Of a stretch of 64,000 nucleotides of DNA, positions 24,368 through 33,035 are shown piece after piece (within the stretch, counting starts at the first letter, position 1; each line of letters begins with the position of its first letter). The DNA is from Solirubrobacterales bacterium. Its GTDB lineage: Bacteria; Actinomycetota; Thermoleophilia; Solirubrobacterales; Solirubrobacteraceae. The stretch is from positions 62,001-126,000 of the forward strand of contig DAHUYQ010000016.1 of NCBI GenBank assembly GCA_027315115.1, given 5' to 3'. The translations under genes and the position numbers were made by a program. The notes under the pieces are model-generated. The model did not search any database. It was not told where the DNA came from and saw only the letters and a program-made list of their open reading frames with translations.

Positions 24368-24760
24368 GTGTAGTGGTCCGGGTGGTCTGGGCCCCGGAGT
24401 CATAAACCGTGCTTTTGCGAGTCAGGCGGCGATTAACTGGTCGTGATGTAGCGTCTCATATTCGGCGAGTGTGAGCATGCCGACGCTTGAATGTCGTCGC
24501 TTGCGGCTGGGAAGATCTCGAGGTACTCGAAGATCGCGTTTGCTAGCTCGAGGCGGGTTCGCCACCACCCTCGGTTGAGCCGCTCGGTCTGCATGCGTGC
24601 CGAGAAGGAGTCCATCATCGCGTTGTCGTAGGCGTGACCGACCCGCCCATGAGAGCGCGAGTTCTGCGGTCTTGACGCGCTCGCTGAAGGCCCACGAGGT
24701 GACCTGCGTCCCGTGATCGCTGTGGATGATCCCGCCAGCGGTCCATCGGCATAGAAGCCA
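24368..24760 (-). mobile_element. IS3-family insertion sequence remnant
   Basis: The 3' part of an IS3-type element. A possible terminal end begins TGTAGTGGTCCGG at 24368, about 50 nt beyond the transposase stop. The other end and the 5' two thirds of the element are missing; recognisable transposase sequence stops near 24760. No target-site duplication can be defined. Confidence 0.62.
24422..24760 (-). pseudogene. IS3-type transposase (integrase core), truncated and frameshifted
   Basis: Only the C-terminal part of the DDE integrase core is present, split over two frames. Frame one gives GGIIHSDHGTQVTSWAFSER, the HSDxG motif with the second catalytic Asp. The sequence then continues in another frame as YDNAMMDSFSARMQTERLNR and LELANAIFEYLEIF, the region with the last catalytic residue. 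It returns to the first frame for RKRRHSSVGMLTLAEYE, the usual RRRHSSLG C-terminus. At least two frameshifts and loss of the N-terminal half make it inactive. Confidence 0.82.
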
Positions 24761-24806
24761 CGACCAGCGTCGGCAAAGTTGCGTCACCGATTTGTCGTCG
24801 CTTCTC

Positions 24807-25259
24807 CTAAACCGCACGAAGCGCAATACTCTCAATCCATTCTCTACATGGTCCGGCCACCCCGACAATCACCTCGGGCGTCAGCACGCAAACCAGCCAC
24901 CATCCCCCATATCCGATTCGTTCACCGGTCACGTTACACTCTCCAAGCCGAACGTCAATAGACCGCCACAACTCGCGACTGGCGCCCAGACGACCCATTT
25001 CGGCGCTCATCGCGGCGGGGGCCACGCGATTCACCAAAAACCACGAGAGAAGGGCTTCGCGCGCCGCGTGCGGGGTGAGTGGGTAAGCTTCGCAGTGACC
25101 AAGCACGCAACGACGCGCGCGGTCTAGGACAACTACCATGATGTCTCCTCCTCCCCCAGGCCTCCGGTGCGAGAACTCGCGCATTCTCGTCCCACTGCCT
25201 ATCTCCATTGACACCCAATCGTCATCAACAAGGACATAACCCGGCAGCACTGGCACCAT
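24807..25259 (-). CDS. Small orphan protein, candidate immunity protein of the RHS gene
   Basis: 150 aa, unrecognised. It starts 28 nt after the RHS stop on the same strand, the usual place of the immunity gene in polymorphic toxin loci. The product is compact and alternates hydrophobic strands and helices (MVPVLPGYVLVDDDWVSMEI, DIMVVVLDRARRCVLGH, GGWWLVCVLTPEVIVGVAG) with no signal peptide, as expected of a cytosolic binder. The 3' end lies close to the IS3 remnant but appears intact. GC is lower than in core genes nearby. The immunity role is inferred from position alone. Confidence 0.5.
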   Translation of the reverse strand: MVPVLPGYVLVDDDWVSMEIGSGTRMREFSHRRPGGGGDIMVVVLDRARRCVLGHCEAYPLTPHAAREALLSWFLVNRVAPAAMSAEMGRLGASRELWRSIDVRLGECNVTGERIGYGGWWLVCVLTPEVIVGVAGPCREWIESIALRAV

Positions 25260-25287
25260 TTTAATATGCCCTCCCCACGCTTTGAGC

Positions 25288-28200
25288 TCAGGGTCCGGCC
25301 AACACTATTTCGCCCTCAACGAGCTTCGTCACGATACTGTAATCTCGCGTAGCTCCACGCACTACCGACACCAGTTCGAAAATCCACAGTTCATCCGCGG
25401 TTACCGGCGCGTCAAACGTCATCGCCGCCAGACTCGTTTTATATTCGGTTTCGTCGTGCAATACGTTTTCGATGCGCCCCGCGACAAACCGCTTGACATT
25501 GATCCGCAAATACTCTACTTGCTTATGGCGAATTCCCGGAGTGTTCGCGAATACGCGAAAGGACACGACCGCGGTCTTGTTTGACATCGACAGAATACGC
25601 GCATCAACATTGAAGTGGACACCGTGTTTGTAATCACGGAACTCTGGATCACTAGCATCGTATGGTTCTTCGCCTTCTGGTTCCGGCAAGTTGCCGCTCG
25701 GCGTTTCTGCTTCGCCGGCTTGGCTTGACGCTTCGACGTACTTGACGGGCACGAACGGAGCGACCGTAATGACGACCGGTGTGACTGCACTGAGCGGTGC
25801 CGCTGGAAGTTCCGGGCTCGTGGTCTGCAATGGCGCGCCAAGTTGCGGCACGTAAGTGACGCCGTCCTGCACAATGCTGCCACTTGAAAGGTTGCTGCTG
25901 AGCCCGCTCGCGCCAAGCCAGCCGTACTGATCAGTTGGATTTTCGGTGGTGGGCACGCCGAACGCAGTAGTGCGTTCAAGGGTGCGCGGTTTGCTTTCGC
26001 TTTCGCTGAGGTTGGCCGTGCCGATGATGTTGCCTTCCAGGTCGCGGATCTGGAGCACGGCCTGCTTGCCTGATTCTTCGACGGCTGCCAGGCCACCGAA
26101 GCTGACGATGTTGCGGGTCCAGGTGCCGGTGGTCTGGTTGTAGGTCCAGGACGGAGTGCCGCTGTCTGAGCCATCGTAATGGGAGATGACGACCGCGCTG
26201 GCGAGTTCCTTGCCGACGGTTTCCGTGGACAGAGTGCGCCCTTCGGGGTCCAGCGTGTAGGTGTTGGTCTTCTGGTCCTGAGTTTGGCTGCGAACCTGGC
26301 CGTTGGCGTAGTATTCCGTTTCTAGTATGTGGCCTCCAGCGTCGACGGCCGGAACCCTAGTGATGTTGCCGAGCGGTTCGTACTGGAGTTCTTCGTCCGT
26401 TAGACGATTACCTTCGTCGTAGGTGTGGCGTTCGGTTTCGCCGCCTTCGCTGGCGCATTTGCCTTCGGCCCCAGGCTTGCGGGTCGTCAGGCTAGTGCGA
26501 TTCGCTTCTTCGTTGTATGCATATACGCGCGTGGTGCATCCTTCACCCGTCGGCGTTTCCCGAACTTCAGTCAGACCACCGGGCTGCTGGTAGCGATACT
26601 GCACCGTCGCCAAGGTGCTCTGCTGGGAGAGGGGTTCGCCGTGGATCGATGGCGTCAGCGTGTCTTTGAACCATTCGCATTCCGCCCCGGTGCAATGGCT
26701 GTCCTTGACGTACTGGAGCGCAACGCCTTCTCCGATGCTGTTGTACGCATATATGGCAGTCATATCGTTGGGGTAGTGCTCGCTGAGAATGTTTCCTTCC
26801 ACGTCGTAGGTCGCCTTGAAGGCGCCTGCGCCCTGGCCGCCGTAGGTGCCTTCGCCGCCGAGGTCCTGCAGTTCTGTGACCGCCCCTGTGGCTTCGTCGT
26901 AATGCAGGGTCTGCCTGGCTTCCATGTGGTCGAGTTTTGAGGCGTCGTAGATGACTTCGACGGGTCGCTCATACTGATCGTAGCTGTAGGCCGTCGTGTT
27001 GCCGGCAGCGTCAGTGTAGCTTGCTAGCTGCCCCAGCGTGTTGAGTTGCCGCGTGATCGTCTCGCCTTCGCTGGTCTGTTCGACCAGCATGCCGAGCGTG
27101 GCGCTGTACTTGAAGCTAACGGGCGGCACCGCGGCATCGGAGCCTCCAGCCTGCGTCGATTCGCTCACCGGCCGTTCGCCTTCATAGACGATCGTCTTCG
27201 TCCGCGTCGTCGCCCCAAACGCTTCGGTCTTCTTGACCGGCTCATACCACATGTTGTATTCGGTCGTGACGACGGGTAGCTCGGGGAGCTGTTCGCCTTT
27301 GGGTTCGGCGGCGCTGTCGGTGGGCTGTGCGACGGGTTCGGTGCGGCAGGGCAGCCCAGACCATTGCGGCTTGTCCTGGCAGGCTTGCACGCTGGCTTGG
27401 GTGCCGGGGGTGTAGTAGATGGTGCTAGTGTCGTGGACGGCTTGCGTGTTGGGTGCCCACTTCTCGATGCGGTTGTTGGCTGTGTCGGTGATGTAGATGT
27501 CTCCGGCGGGGGTGAGCGCTATGCCTTGTGGTTCGTTTAGTTGGCCTTCGCCGCTGCCGTGGCTGGCGATGCTTTGCATGAAGTGGCCTGCGGGGTTGTA
27601 CTCGTCGATGCGGCTGTTGGCGGAGTCGAGCACGAACAGGTCGCCGGCCTGGTTGATTGCGATGGCTGTGGGGCGCTTTAGCTGGCCGCCGCTATCGCCT
27701 TCGCTGCCGACCTGGCCCAGGTATTGGCCTGTCTGTGATAGCTCTTGGACGCGATCGTTGCCGGTATCCACGACGTAGAGGTCTTCGCCGCTTAGCACCA
27801 GCGATGTTGGTTCTTCAAACTGGCCGTTGCCTTTGCCTTGGCTGCCGTAGGCCGCGATGAAGCTGCCTGTGGCGCTGAACTCCTGGATCCGGTCGTTGCC
27901 GCGATCGGCGACCCAGACATCCCCTGTGCTGCTCAAAGCCACGCCTGTTGGTTGGGAGAGCTGGCCCGGTTCGGCGCCGGCTTTGCCGAAGCTGCGGATG
28001 AATTCGCCTTTGGGGCCTAGCTCATCGATGCGGTCGTTGTAGAAGTCGGCGACGTAGCCATCACCGGTGGCCTGGTTGATCGTGATGCCCGCAGGACCAT
28101 CGAACTGGCCTTCCCCGCTGCCCGCCGTGCCGTAGGAGCCAAGGAACTTTCCCTGCGGGCTAAACTGCTGCACACGGTCGTTGTTAAAGTCGGTAACCCA

Positions 28201-29001
28201 GACATCGCCGTTGCCCGCGTCAACGACCGGGGCGCTGGGATGGTTGAACTGGCCTTCCCCGCTTCCCTGGCTACCCCACTGCGTGGAGTAGACCATATGC
28301 ACGCCGCCGGCTTCCGGTGGTGTGAACTCCTGCACCCAGTCATCGGCGTGATCATCGACATACACCGCGCCGCTGCCGGCGACCGCGACGCCCACCGGTT
28401 CCCGAAACTGCCCCGCCTTTTCACCCGACCAGCCGAATTCTGTTAGGAACTTACCCGCGGGCGTAAACTCCTGCACACGATCATTGCCGCTATCCGCGAT
28501 CAACAGATCGCCCGTATTCGGGCTGACCGCGATACCCAACGGCCGTTCGAACTCGCCGCTCGCGGTACCCGGACCGCCAAAGCTACCACGGTAGGCGCCA
28601 CTCAACGTAAACTGGCTGACATCCTCGCCGCCTGCCGCGCTTGTCACATACAGCATACCCTCGCTGATCGCAACGCCTACGGGTTCCTGCAGATGCCCTT
28701 CACCGATAGCACGGATGAATACGCCGCTGGCGGAGAACTCCTCGACCTCCGAGCTCCCAGCATCCGCTACAAAAACATCGCCTTGGGAGTCGACCGTCAA
28801 ATCAACGGGGCGCCCGAGTTCGCCCTGCTGCCCGAACGCGCCGATCTTTTCGCCATTGCCGTTGAGCTCCACAATGTCTTTCGCCGTGCTGTTACTCACA
28901 TACACAATGCCAGTTGAGTTATCGATCGCTACGCCCGAAGGCCCTTCAAACACTCCTGATCCATAAGACGCCAGGTATTCACCGGTCGCGCTGAACTTCA
29001 A
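25288..29001 (-). CDS. NHL-repeat / RHS (YD-repeat) protein, 5'-truncated
   Basis: 1237 aa. Residues 1-515 or so are about ten NHL beta-propeller repeats (pattern GQFxxPxGVAVxxxGxVYVADxxNDRIQEF). A linker follows. RHS/YD repeats then run from about 630 to 1050 (TDAAGNTTAYSYDQYERPVE, YDEGNRLTDEE), ending in a YGWLGASGL / VPQLGAPLQT core. An acidic Pro/Glu linker (about 1090-1112) leads to a unique C-terminal domain of 120 residues or so with no recognised toxin motif. The start at 29001 is TTG, begins in mid-repeat and lacks any signal peptide. Directly upstream is a fragment of an unrelated AAA ATPase gene. The original N-terminus was therefore lost by recombination and export is doubtful. 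Confidence 0.82.
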   Translation of the reverse strand: MKFSATGEYLASYGSGVFEGPSGVAIDNSTGIVYVSNSTAKDIVELNGNGEKIGAFGQQGELGRPVDLTVDSQGDVFVADAGSSEVEEFSASGVFIRAIGEGHLQEPVGVAISEGMLYVTSAAGGEDVSQFTLSGAYRGSFGGPGTASGEFERPLGIAVSPNTGDLLIADSGNDRVQEFTPAGKFLTEFGWSGEKAGQFREPVGVAVAGSGAVYVDDHADDWVQEFTPPEAGGVHMVYSTQWGSQGSGEGQFNHPSAPVVDAGNGDVWVTDFNNDRVQQFSPQGKFLGSYGTAGSGEGQFDGPAGITINQATGDGYVADFYNDRIDELGPKGEFIRSFGKAGAEPGQLSQPTGVALSSTGDVWVADRGNDRIQEFSATGSFIAAYGSQGKGNGQFEEPTSLVLSGEDLYVVDTGNDRVQELSQTGQYLGQVGSEGDSGGQLKRPTAIAINQAGDLFVLDSANSRIDEYNPAGHFMQSIASHGSGEGQLNEPQGIALTPAGDIYITDTANNRIEKWAPNTQAVHDTSTIYYTPGTQASVQACQDKPQWSGLPCRTEPVAQPTDSAAEPKGEQLPELPVVTTEYNMWYEPVKKTEAFGATTRTKTIVYEGERPVSESTQAGGSDAAVPPVSFKYSATLGMLVEQTSEGETITRQLNTLGQLASYTDAAGNTTAYSYDQYERPVEVIYDASKLDHMEARQTLHYDEATGAVTELQDLGGEGTYGGQGAGAFKATYDVEGNILSEHYPNDMTAIYAYNSIGEGVALQYVKDSHCTGAECEWFKDTLTPSIHGEPLSQQSTLATVQYRYQQPGGLTEVRETPTGEGCTTRVYAYNEEANRTSLTTRKPGAEGKCASEGGETERHTYDEGNRLTDEELQYEPLGNITRVPAVDAGGHILETEYYANGQVRSQTQDQKTNTYTLDPEGRTLSTETVGKELASAVVISHYDGSDSGTPSWTYNQTTGTWTRNIVSFGGLAAVEESGKQAVLQIRDLEGNIIGTANLSESESKPRTLERTTAFGVPTTENPTDQYGWLGASGLSSNLSSGSIVQDGVTYVPQLGAPLQTTSPELPAAPLSAVTPVVITVAPFVPVKYVEASSQAGEAETPSGNLPEPEGEEPYDASDPEFRDYKHGVHFNVDARILSMSNKTAVVSFRVFANTPGIRHKQVEYLRINVKRFVAGRIENVLHDETEYKTSLAAMTFDAPVTADELWIFELVSVVRGATRDYSIVTKLVEGEIVLAGP

Positions 29002-29011
29002 GCGCCGGCGA

Positions 29012-29131
29012 TCAGGGGTGTCGTGGCGGTGGGCAGTCGGTTGGAAACGCTTCGAGCTCCGCGTCGCGCCCCGCCAGCTTCAGCGGCTTCACGCCGGAGC
29101 CCGGCGTATATGGGTTGAGACGCTGATCCAT
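29012..29131 (-). pseudogene. N-terminal fragment of an AAA-type ATPase gene
   Basis: A 39-codon frame starting ATG 29131 reads MDQRLNPYTPGSGVKPLKLA then GRDAELEAF. This is the conserved N-terminus (NPYTPGxGxxPPxLxGRDxEL) of a family of actinobacterial AAA ATPases, in which a Walker A normally follows about 25 residues later. Here similarity stops after ELEAF. The frame runs ten more codons to a stop, and the truncated RHS gene begins 11 nt further on. It marks a recombination junction at about 29012-29045. Confidence 0.7.
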
Positions 29132-29134
29132 TTC

Positions 29135-29163
29135 TATCTGCGATCGTAGATAAAAGCAGATAG
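29135..29163 (-). promoter_or_regulatory. Inverted repeats just upstream of the AAA fragment start
   Basis: The TCTATCTGC / GCAGATAGA arms enclose 29133-29163, and an inner near-palindrome TATCT-N8-AGATA with a central CGATCG lies at 29135-29152. It ends 3 nt before the ATG of the AAA fragment, with no ribosome-binding site between. It looks like an operator or leaderless promoter that may now drive the truncated RHS gene. Confidence 0.45.
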
Positions 29164-29207
29164 ACCGGGCGTAGCGGCTTCCGGCGCCCGGTCAGGCGAG
29201 CCGATTC

Positions 29208-29291
29208 GTCGATCTGCCGGGGCTTTCTCAGTCGATCAGCCGCCCTATATTCCGTCGATCAGCCGGGCATCATTCCGTCGATCGGCCGGGG
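29208..29291 (+). repeat. Four tandem 23-bp repeats (iteron-like)
   Basis: GTCGATCNGCCGSSS occurs at 29208, 29231, 29254 and 29277, exactly 23 bp apart. The two inner copies share GTCGATCAGCCG. Linkers between copies vary but contain TATTCC/CATTCC. Such arrays occur as transposase binding sites at ends of some insertion sequences (for example the IS21 family) or as replication iterons. No cognate protein gene is adjacent. Confidence 0.75.
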
Positions 29292-29323
29292 CAATTAAGG
29301 TCTGATCGGCGACCTTGAGAGGA

Positions 29324-30169
29324 TCACGCGCCAATGACCGCGACGAGGTGCTCGTAGAACGAACGCACGGCAACGACAGCGTCAGCCCGCATCTGGGCCG
29401 CATCGAGCTCGGGATGATCGATGGCGAGCTGTGAAGCGTAAGCCGCCGGTCCTTGCGCATGCACGGTGGCGAAGTTGGCGCGGAGATCGTCGAGCGCACT
29501 GCGCGCAGCGACCACCACATCGTTCTTGAAGCGCTCGAGTATCGTGCCAGCCGCTGCTTCCGGGCCGCCAGCGTCATTGTGGAGCAGAACGAAGGCTATG
29601 TCGTACCAGTCCTTCTCCTTGCGGCGGCCGTACGCCGCTGCCACCTTGGCGAGCAAGAAGCCGGCAAGCTCGGCCACGTTCACATCGACGTCGTAGCTGA
29701 CGCCACCGACGCGTGCGCGCATCGGACGCCGCGCGTAATCACGCGCAGCGAAGCCGGTGCCATGCAGATTCACGGCTCCAAGCGCCTCACAGGCATCGAA
29801 ACTGACAACAGCTCCGGTCGGCCTTGAATCGAGATCTGCAAGGAGCTCAAACTTAACCACCGCCCTGCGACCACCGATCTCGGTCTGCCAACGCCAGATT
29901 CTGTCTGGGTCGACAGAGAACTCCGCGTTTGCCAAGGCACGTTCGAGCCGCCTCGTATTGACGGCTCCGGCTGCGATCTCGAGATCGACCTGCACATCGA
30001 TGTCGGACGTGCCTGCGTGAAGCATGCCGCTCGAAGCACACAGCAACTCTGGTACGAGCCCGCCGAGCACCACGAACTCCGGAGTCGCGCCGTAGTGGTG
30101 GACGACCCGGACCAGCGCCCTCTCCGCCGCCTCGCGAGCCGTCCTCGTGCGAGGCGCCTCATCGATCAT
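29324..30169 (-). CDS. AbiEii-like nucleotidyltransferase toxin
   Basis: 281 aa from ATG 30169. The nucleotidyltransferase signature is FVVLGGLVPELL followed by SDIDVQVDL, the hG[GS]...Dh[DE] pattern with two metal-binding Asp residues. The third acidic strand is probably in RAVVKFELLADLD. LAGFLLAKVAAAYGRRKEKDWYDIAFVLL is the conserved K-x-R-x-KDxYD block of AbiEii/AbiGii toxins. The start overlaps the antitoxin stop by 11 nt, as expected for a type IV toxin-antitoxin operon. AbiEii toxins modify a nucleotide-bearing target, tRNA in studied cases, and stop growth. An earlier in-frame start at 30241 lies deep inside the antitoxin gene and is not preferred. Confidence 0.85.
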   Translation of the reverse strand: MIDEAPRTRTAREAAERALVRVVHHYGATPEFVVLGGLVPELLCASSGMLHAGTSDIDVQVDLEIAAGAVNTRRLERALANAEFSVDPDRIWRWQTEIGGRRAVVKFELLADLDSRPTGAVVSFDACEALGAVNLHGTGFAARDYARRPMRARVGGVSYDVDVNVAELAGFLLAKVAAAYGRRKEKDWYDIAFVLLHNDAGGPEAAAGTILERFKNDVVVAARSALDDLRANFATVHAQGPAAYASQLAIDHPELDAAQMRADAVVAVRSFYEHLVAVIGA

Positions 30170-31199
30170 GCACAACCTCGCGTAGATGCTCGGCTGCCTC
30201 CTCGCCCCGAACGCCGGCTGGGCGAAGATCCGCGTAGACACGAGGCCACGGAGCGATACGCAGCCCGTCCTGCCTCGTGGCTAGACGGCGCGAGGCGGCC
30301 GTCGGGAAGGGGCGCAGCAGCAACCGCCCGCCGTCCATGGGCTCGATATCCGCCAGCCGCGCCATCCTCAACAACTCCGGTTGGCTCGTGGCCTCGACGT
30401 AGACCTCGCCGCCACCGATGTCTGTCAGGTAGGGGGCCAAGGCCGCTGCTGCCATCGCGCCCGTAACCGCCCATTCGGCCCCAGCCCGGTCCCAACGCTG
30501 CCCGATCCGCGCGAGGCTTGTCAGCGGATCGCGCCACGCCACGCCGCATCGCAATTGTGTCTTGACCGCGACACGAGCAGCCGCCTGCGCGTACTCCTCG
30601 AGCAACCGGCCGGCATCGATCACCCGGCGCCCAGAGCGTCGACCCCGGCGGGCTTCGGCGTCGAGTAGGCCCATCTCGCTCAGCACGGAGAGCGCATGAG
30701 CAGCGGAGCTTTGCGAGTGGCCTGTCGCCTCCGCGACAGCGGCAACGGTCGGCGTCGTACCACACAGGATCGCCTCGGCGACGCCGATTACGCTCGGTGT
30801 CCAGCCTGTCGGGCGGGTACTGGAGCGACCCGGCCGGCCAGACCTGGAGACGATGATGCCATCGGCAACGATCTCGGCCGCGCCAGTCTCGTCGAGCCAG
30901 CCAAGCTCGGCCTCCGCAGCCGCCGCGCGAGCCGCCAAAGACAGCTCGGACCCGACGATGACGTCAGGACGGTCTCGCAAGGCCAGGACATCACGTACCT
31001 CACGCACGCCGGCACGGCCGACCCAGCGCAGGGCCAGAAGGCTCGACCCGGCCTGCACAGAGACGGAGGATTCGTCGGCGACCATCACCTTGAGATGGAC
31101 TGACCGAGGAAGCACAGCGCCGAGGGCGGCGAGCATCCTCCTCCGGACACGAGCGTCGGAGCGGCGACCAAGTTTCGTCTTTACATCGCTTTCCAACAT
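30159..31199 (-). CDS. AbiEi-like antitoxin / transcriptional regulator
   Basis: 346 aa from ATG 31199. The N-terminal part (DVIVGSELSLAARAAAAEAE to GWLDETGAAEI) resembles the nuclease-like fold fused to many actinobacterial regulators. A winged helix follows near residues 140-200 (TVAAVAEATGHSQSSAAHAL and SEMGLLDAEA). The C-terminal part (DPLTSLARIGQRWDRAGAEW, AVTGAMAAAALAPYLTDIGG, EVYVEA) is the AbiEi-type domain that precedes AbiEii toxins. ATG 31199 is chosen over ATG 31226 because a perfect palindrome and a -10 box lie between them, so the longer start would be within the promoter. Confidence 0.75.
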   Translation of the reverse strand: MLESDVKTKLGRRSDARVRRRMLAALGAVLPRSVHLKVMVADESSVSVQAGSSLLALRWVGRAGVREVRDVLALRDRPDVIVGSELSLAARAAAAEAELGWLDETGAAEIVADGIIVSRSGRPGRSSTRPTGWTPSVIGVAEAILCGTTPTVAAVAEATGHSQSSAAHALSVLSEMGLLDAEARRGRRSGRRVIDAGRLLEEYAQAAARVAVKTQLRCGVAWRDPLTSLARIGQRWDRAGAEWAVTGAMAAAALAPYLTDIGGGEVYVEATSQPELLRMARLADIEPMDGGRLLLRPFPTAASRRLATRQDGLRIAPWPRVYADLRPAGVRGEEAAEHLREVVHDR

Positions 31200-31201
31200 A
31201 G

Positions 31202-31239
31202 TTCGGTGCTGCACCGAAGTATACATATATTCGATGTAT
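31202..31239 (-). promoter_or_regulatory. AbiEi promoter and operator palindromes
   Basis: On the minus strand a -10 box TATACT (31223-31218) precedes ATG 31199 by 18 nt. The perfect inverted repeat TTCGGTG-CTG-CACCGAA (31202-31218) covers the expected transcription start, and a second one, ATACAT-N7-ATGTAT, lies at 31221-31239. AbiEi proteins bind paired inverted repeats to repress their operon. Confidence 0.68.
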
Positions 31240-31440
31240 CACCCCCGGCAACGCCTGGATCACGCGCCGCATTCACGATCGCGCTCGGTCCCGCTCGAAG
31301 GGCTCTGGGCGGCGCGGGCGTAGCGCCGAGCTCATCAGCCGCTTTCACGGCGATGCGATGTTCGCTTTTCCGGGACGTGCTTTCCTGCAATGCGAACGGC
31401 AGCGCCGACGGCCTCAGCCGACCCCTGACGCTGCTCACGC

Positions 31441-32710
31441 CTATGCCTCGATCAGCGCCCGCGCCGCAGCCCGCTGATCGTGCTCAAAGGCGGGCGCAAG
31501 CCGGCGCAGCTCCGACGCGCTGACGCCCATCGCCCTCGCGACCTCCCGCCAGCGCGCGGTCGCGGTGGAGACCTGATCGACGATCTGGCGGGCATCGTCA
31601 TCCGAGAGCCTGAACAGGCCAGCCACCGCGAGGGCCGTGGCGAGACTTGCTTCTGTGTCGGTCTCATCGATCGCGGTGGCAAGGTGCTTGGCTGAGCCTT
31701 CGGGATTGGGATTCAGGTCAAACGCGGGTGAGAGCGACCAGCCTGCGGCGCTCTTGCGCAGGAAGCCGTGATTGCGCAGGTGGTCGTCGGTGTTGGAGAT
31801 CAGGATGGAGAAAACGATCCGACGCCAAAGCTCGCGCAGGTCTGCGTCGACGGTCGGAGAGCGTTCTTCGACGGCTTCCGCGATTTCGAGGTAGCTCGCC
31901 TGCTCGCCGTCCCTCGCTTGGAGCATCGACATCGCGCTGAGGTAGCCGACCCGACCGTCCTGCACACGATCGAAGCGCCGCACCACCAGCACGGGCCGAC
32001 CATCCACCACGTGAAGCTCGTGCTCGGGCACCTCTATGCCCCCGGCCTGCGCCAACTCCAGCGCGACGGCCTCCCATCGGATCACATCCCATTCGTCGAT
32101 CTTGGGTGACGGGAACTTGGCGATCCCCAACCGCCCATGGCTGTCAAGCACATGGGCCTTCGGTCGCGCGCCGCCAAGCGAGCTGCCGCCATTGAGCAGC
32201 AGACGCAGATCTTCGCTGCTCGGATGGTCGCGTTCCAGCTCTTCAGAGGCATTCAACAGTCGCGAGAGCATGACCAGATCCGGGACTGACTCCCTCAGCA
32301 TCGGGGGCCAGGTAATGCAAGCCGCCACGGAGCCGAAACCGCAGCGCGCCTTGACGCAGATCGTCACGCGCTCCGAGCAGGAAGTCGACCTCGGCCAGGG
32401 AACGCGGTTGCTCGCCGGCTTCGCGAGCGCGTTGCCCCTCCGCGCGCCGGACGAGCCTCCGACCCCAGCCATCCGGCGCGCAGTCGTACATCGCGCCGAA
32501 CAGCGCCTGCCCGAGCGCCGTCTGATGCTGCCCGCTCTGAAGCGGCAGGCCGGGATCGAGCTCATAGGCGTCGGAGCGTCGAAGGTAGTCCTCGTGATAG
32601 CTGAACGTGGCCGACTCGCTCTGACCGTGCCGGTGGCACCACAGCCGGCCCGCCGCAATGCCCTGCACGCCGAGCTGGCCGTCGATCTCAATTGGCTGCT
32701 CAGCCATCAC
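31441..32710 (-). pseudogene. hipA: HipA-like kinase toxin, frameshifted
   Basis: HipA toxins are Ser/Thr kinases that phosphorylate glutamyl-tRNA synthetase. The N-terminal third (start ATG 32710) is in one frame: MMAEQPIEIDGQLGV, then SESATFSYHEDYL, GLPLQSGQ, FGAMYDCAPDGWGRRL and LLGARDDLRQGALRF. From about 32290 the match continues in another frame: LGGARPKAHVLD, IAKFPS, EVPEHEL, the catalytic loop ILISNTDDHLRNHGFL and the metal-binding SPAFDLNPNP. The shift lies near 32286-32300, where removal of one base restores the frame. Either the toxin is dead or there is a sequencing error. The start overlaps hipB by 11 nt. Confidence 0.85.
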
Positions 32711-33035
32711 CCGTCAGCCGCCTTGACCGGATGCGTCGCGGCAGCGCCTGATCGGAACGTAGACGACCGATGTCGCTGGCCAGAGGGTCGAGCGCCCTCG
32801 TCAGGAGGTCTTGGATGCCAAGCGCCCGCAGCACGCGAAGCAGATTCTCGGTGCTGACACCGCCATCCCCCGCTTCGAGCCTCCGCACCGTGTCGCGCGA
32901 GACGTCGGCACGTTCGGCGAGCTGCGCCTGCGTCAGACCGCGCAGCCTGCGCCATGACGCGACGCTGTGGGACAGCGCGCGTTGTGTTCGACGCACCGCG
33001 GCGGGCGTTCGCCTGGTTGATTCTTTAGGTGGCAT
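32700..33035 (-). CDS. hipB: HipB-like XRE-family antitoxin
   Basis: 111 aa with a Cro/XRE helix-turn-helix: LTQAQLAERADVSRDTVRRL (about 34-53) and the following helix VSTENLLRVLRALGI. The acidic-poor, arginine-rich C-terminal tail is typical of HipB-like proteins that contact the kinase partner. It overlaps the hipA start by 11 nt. An AT-rich inverted repeat over the promoter (33034-33052) is the likely operator. If hipA is broken, hipB is an orphan antitoxin that could still act as a regulator. Confidence 0.85.
   Translation of the reverse strand: MPPKESTRRTPAAVRRTQRALSHSVASWRRLRGLTQAQLAERADVSRDTVRRLEAGDGGVSTENLLRVLRALGIQDLLTRALDPLASDIGRLRSDQALPRRIRSRRLTGDG

Noticed and set aside
29208-29291. 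CRISPR array from the 23-bp repeats
   Set aside because: The repeat core is 12-15 bp with 8-11-bp linkers, far below CRISPR spacer length, and no cas gene is nearby.
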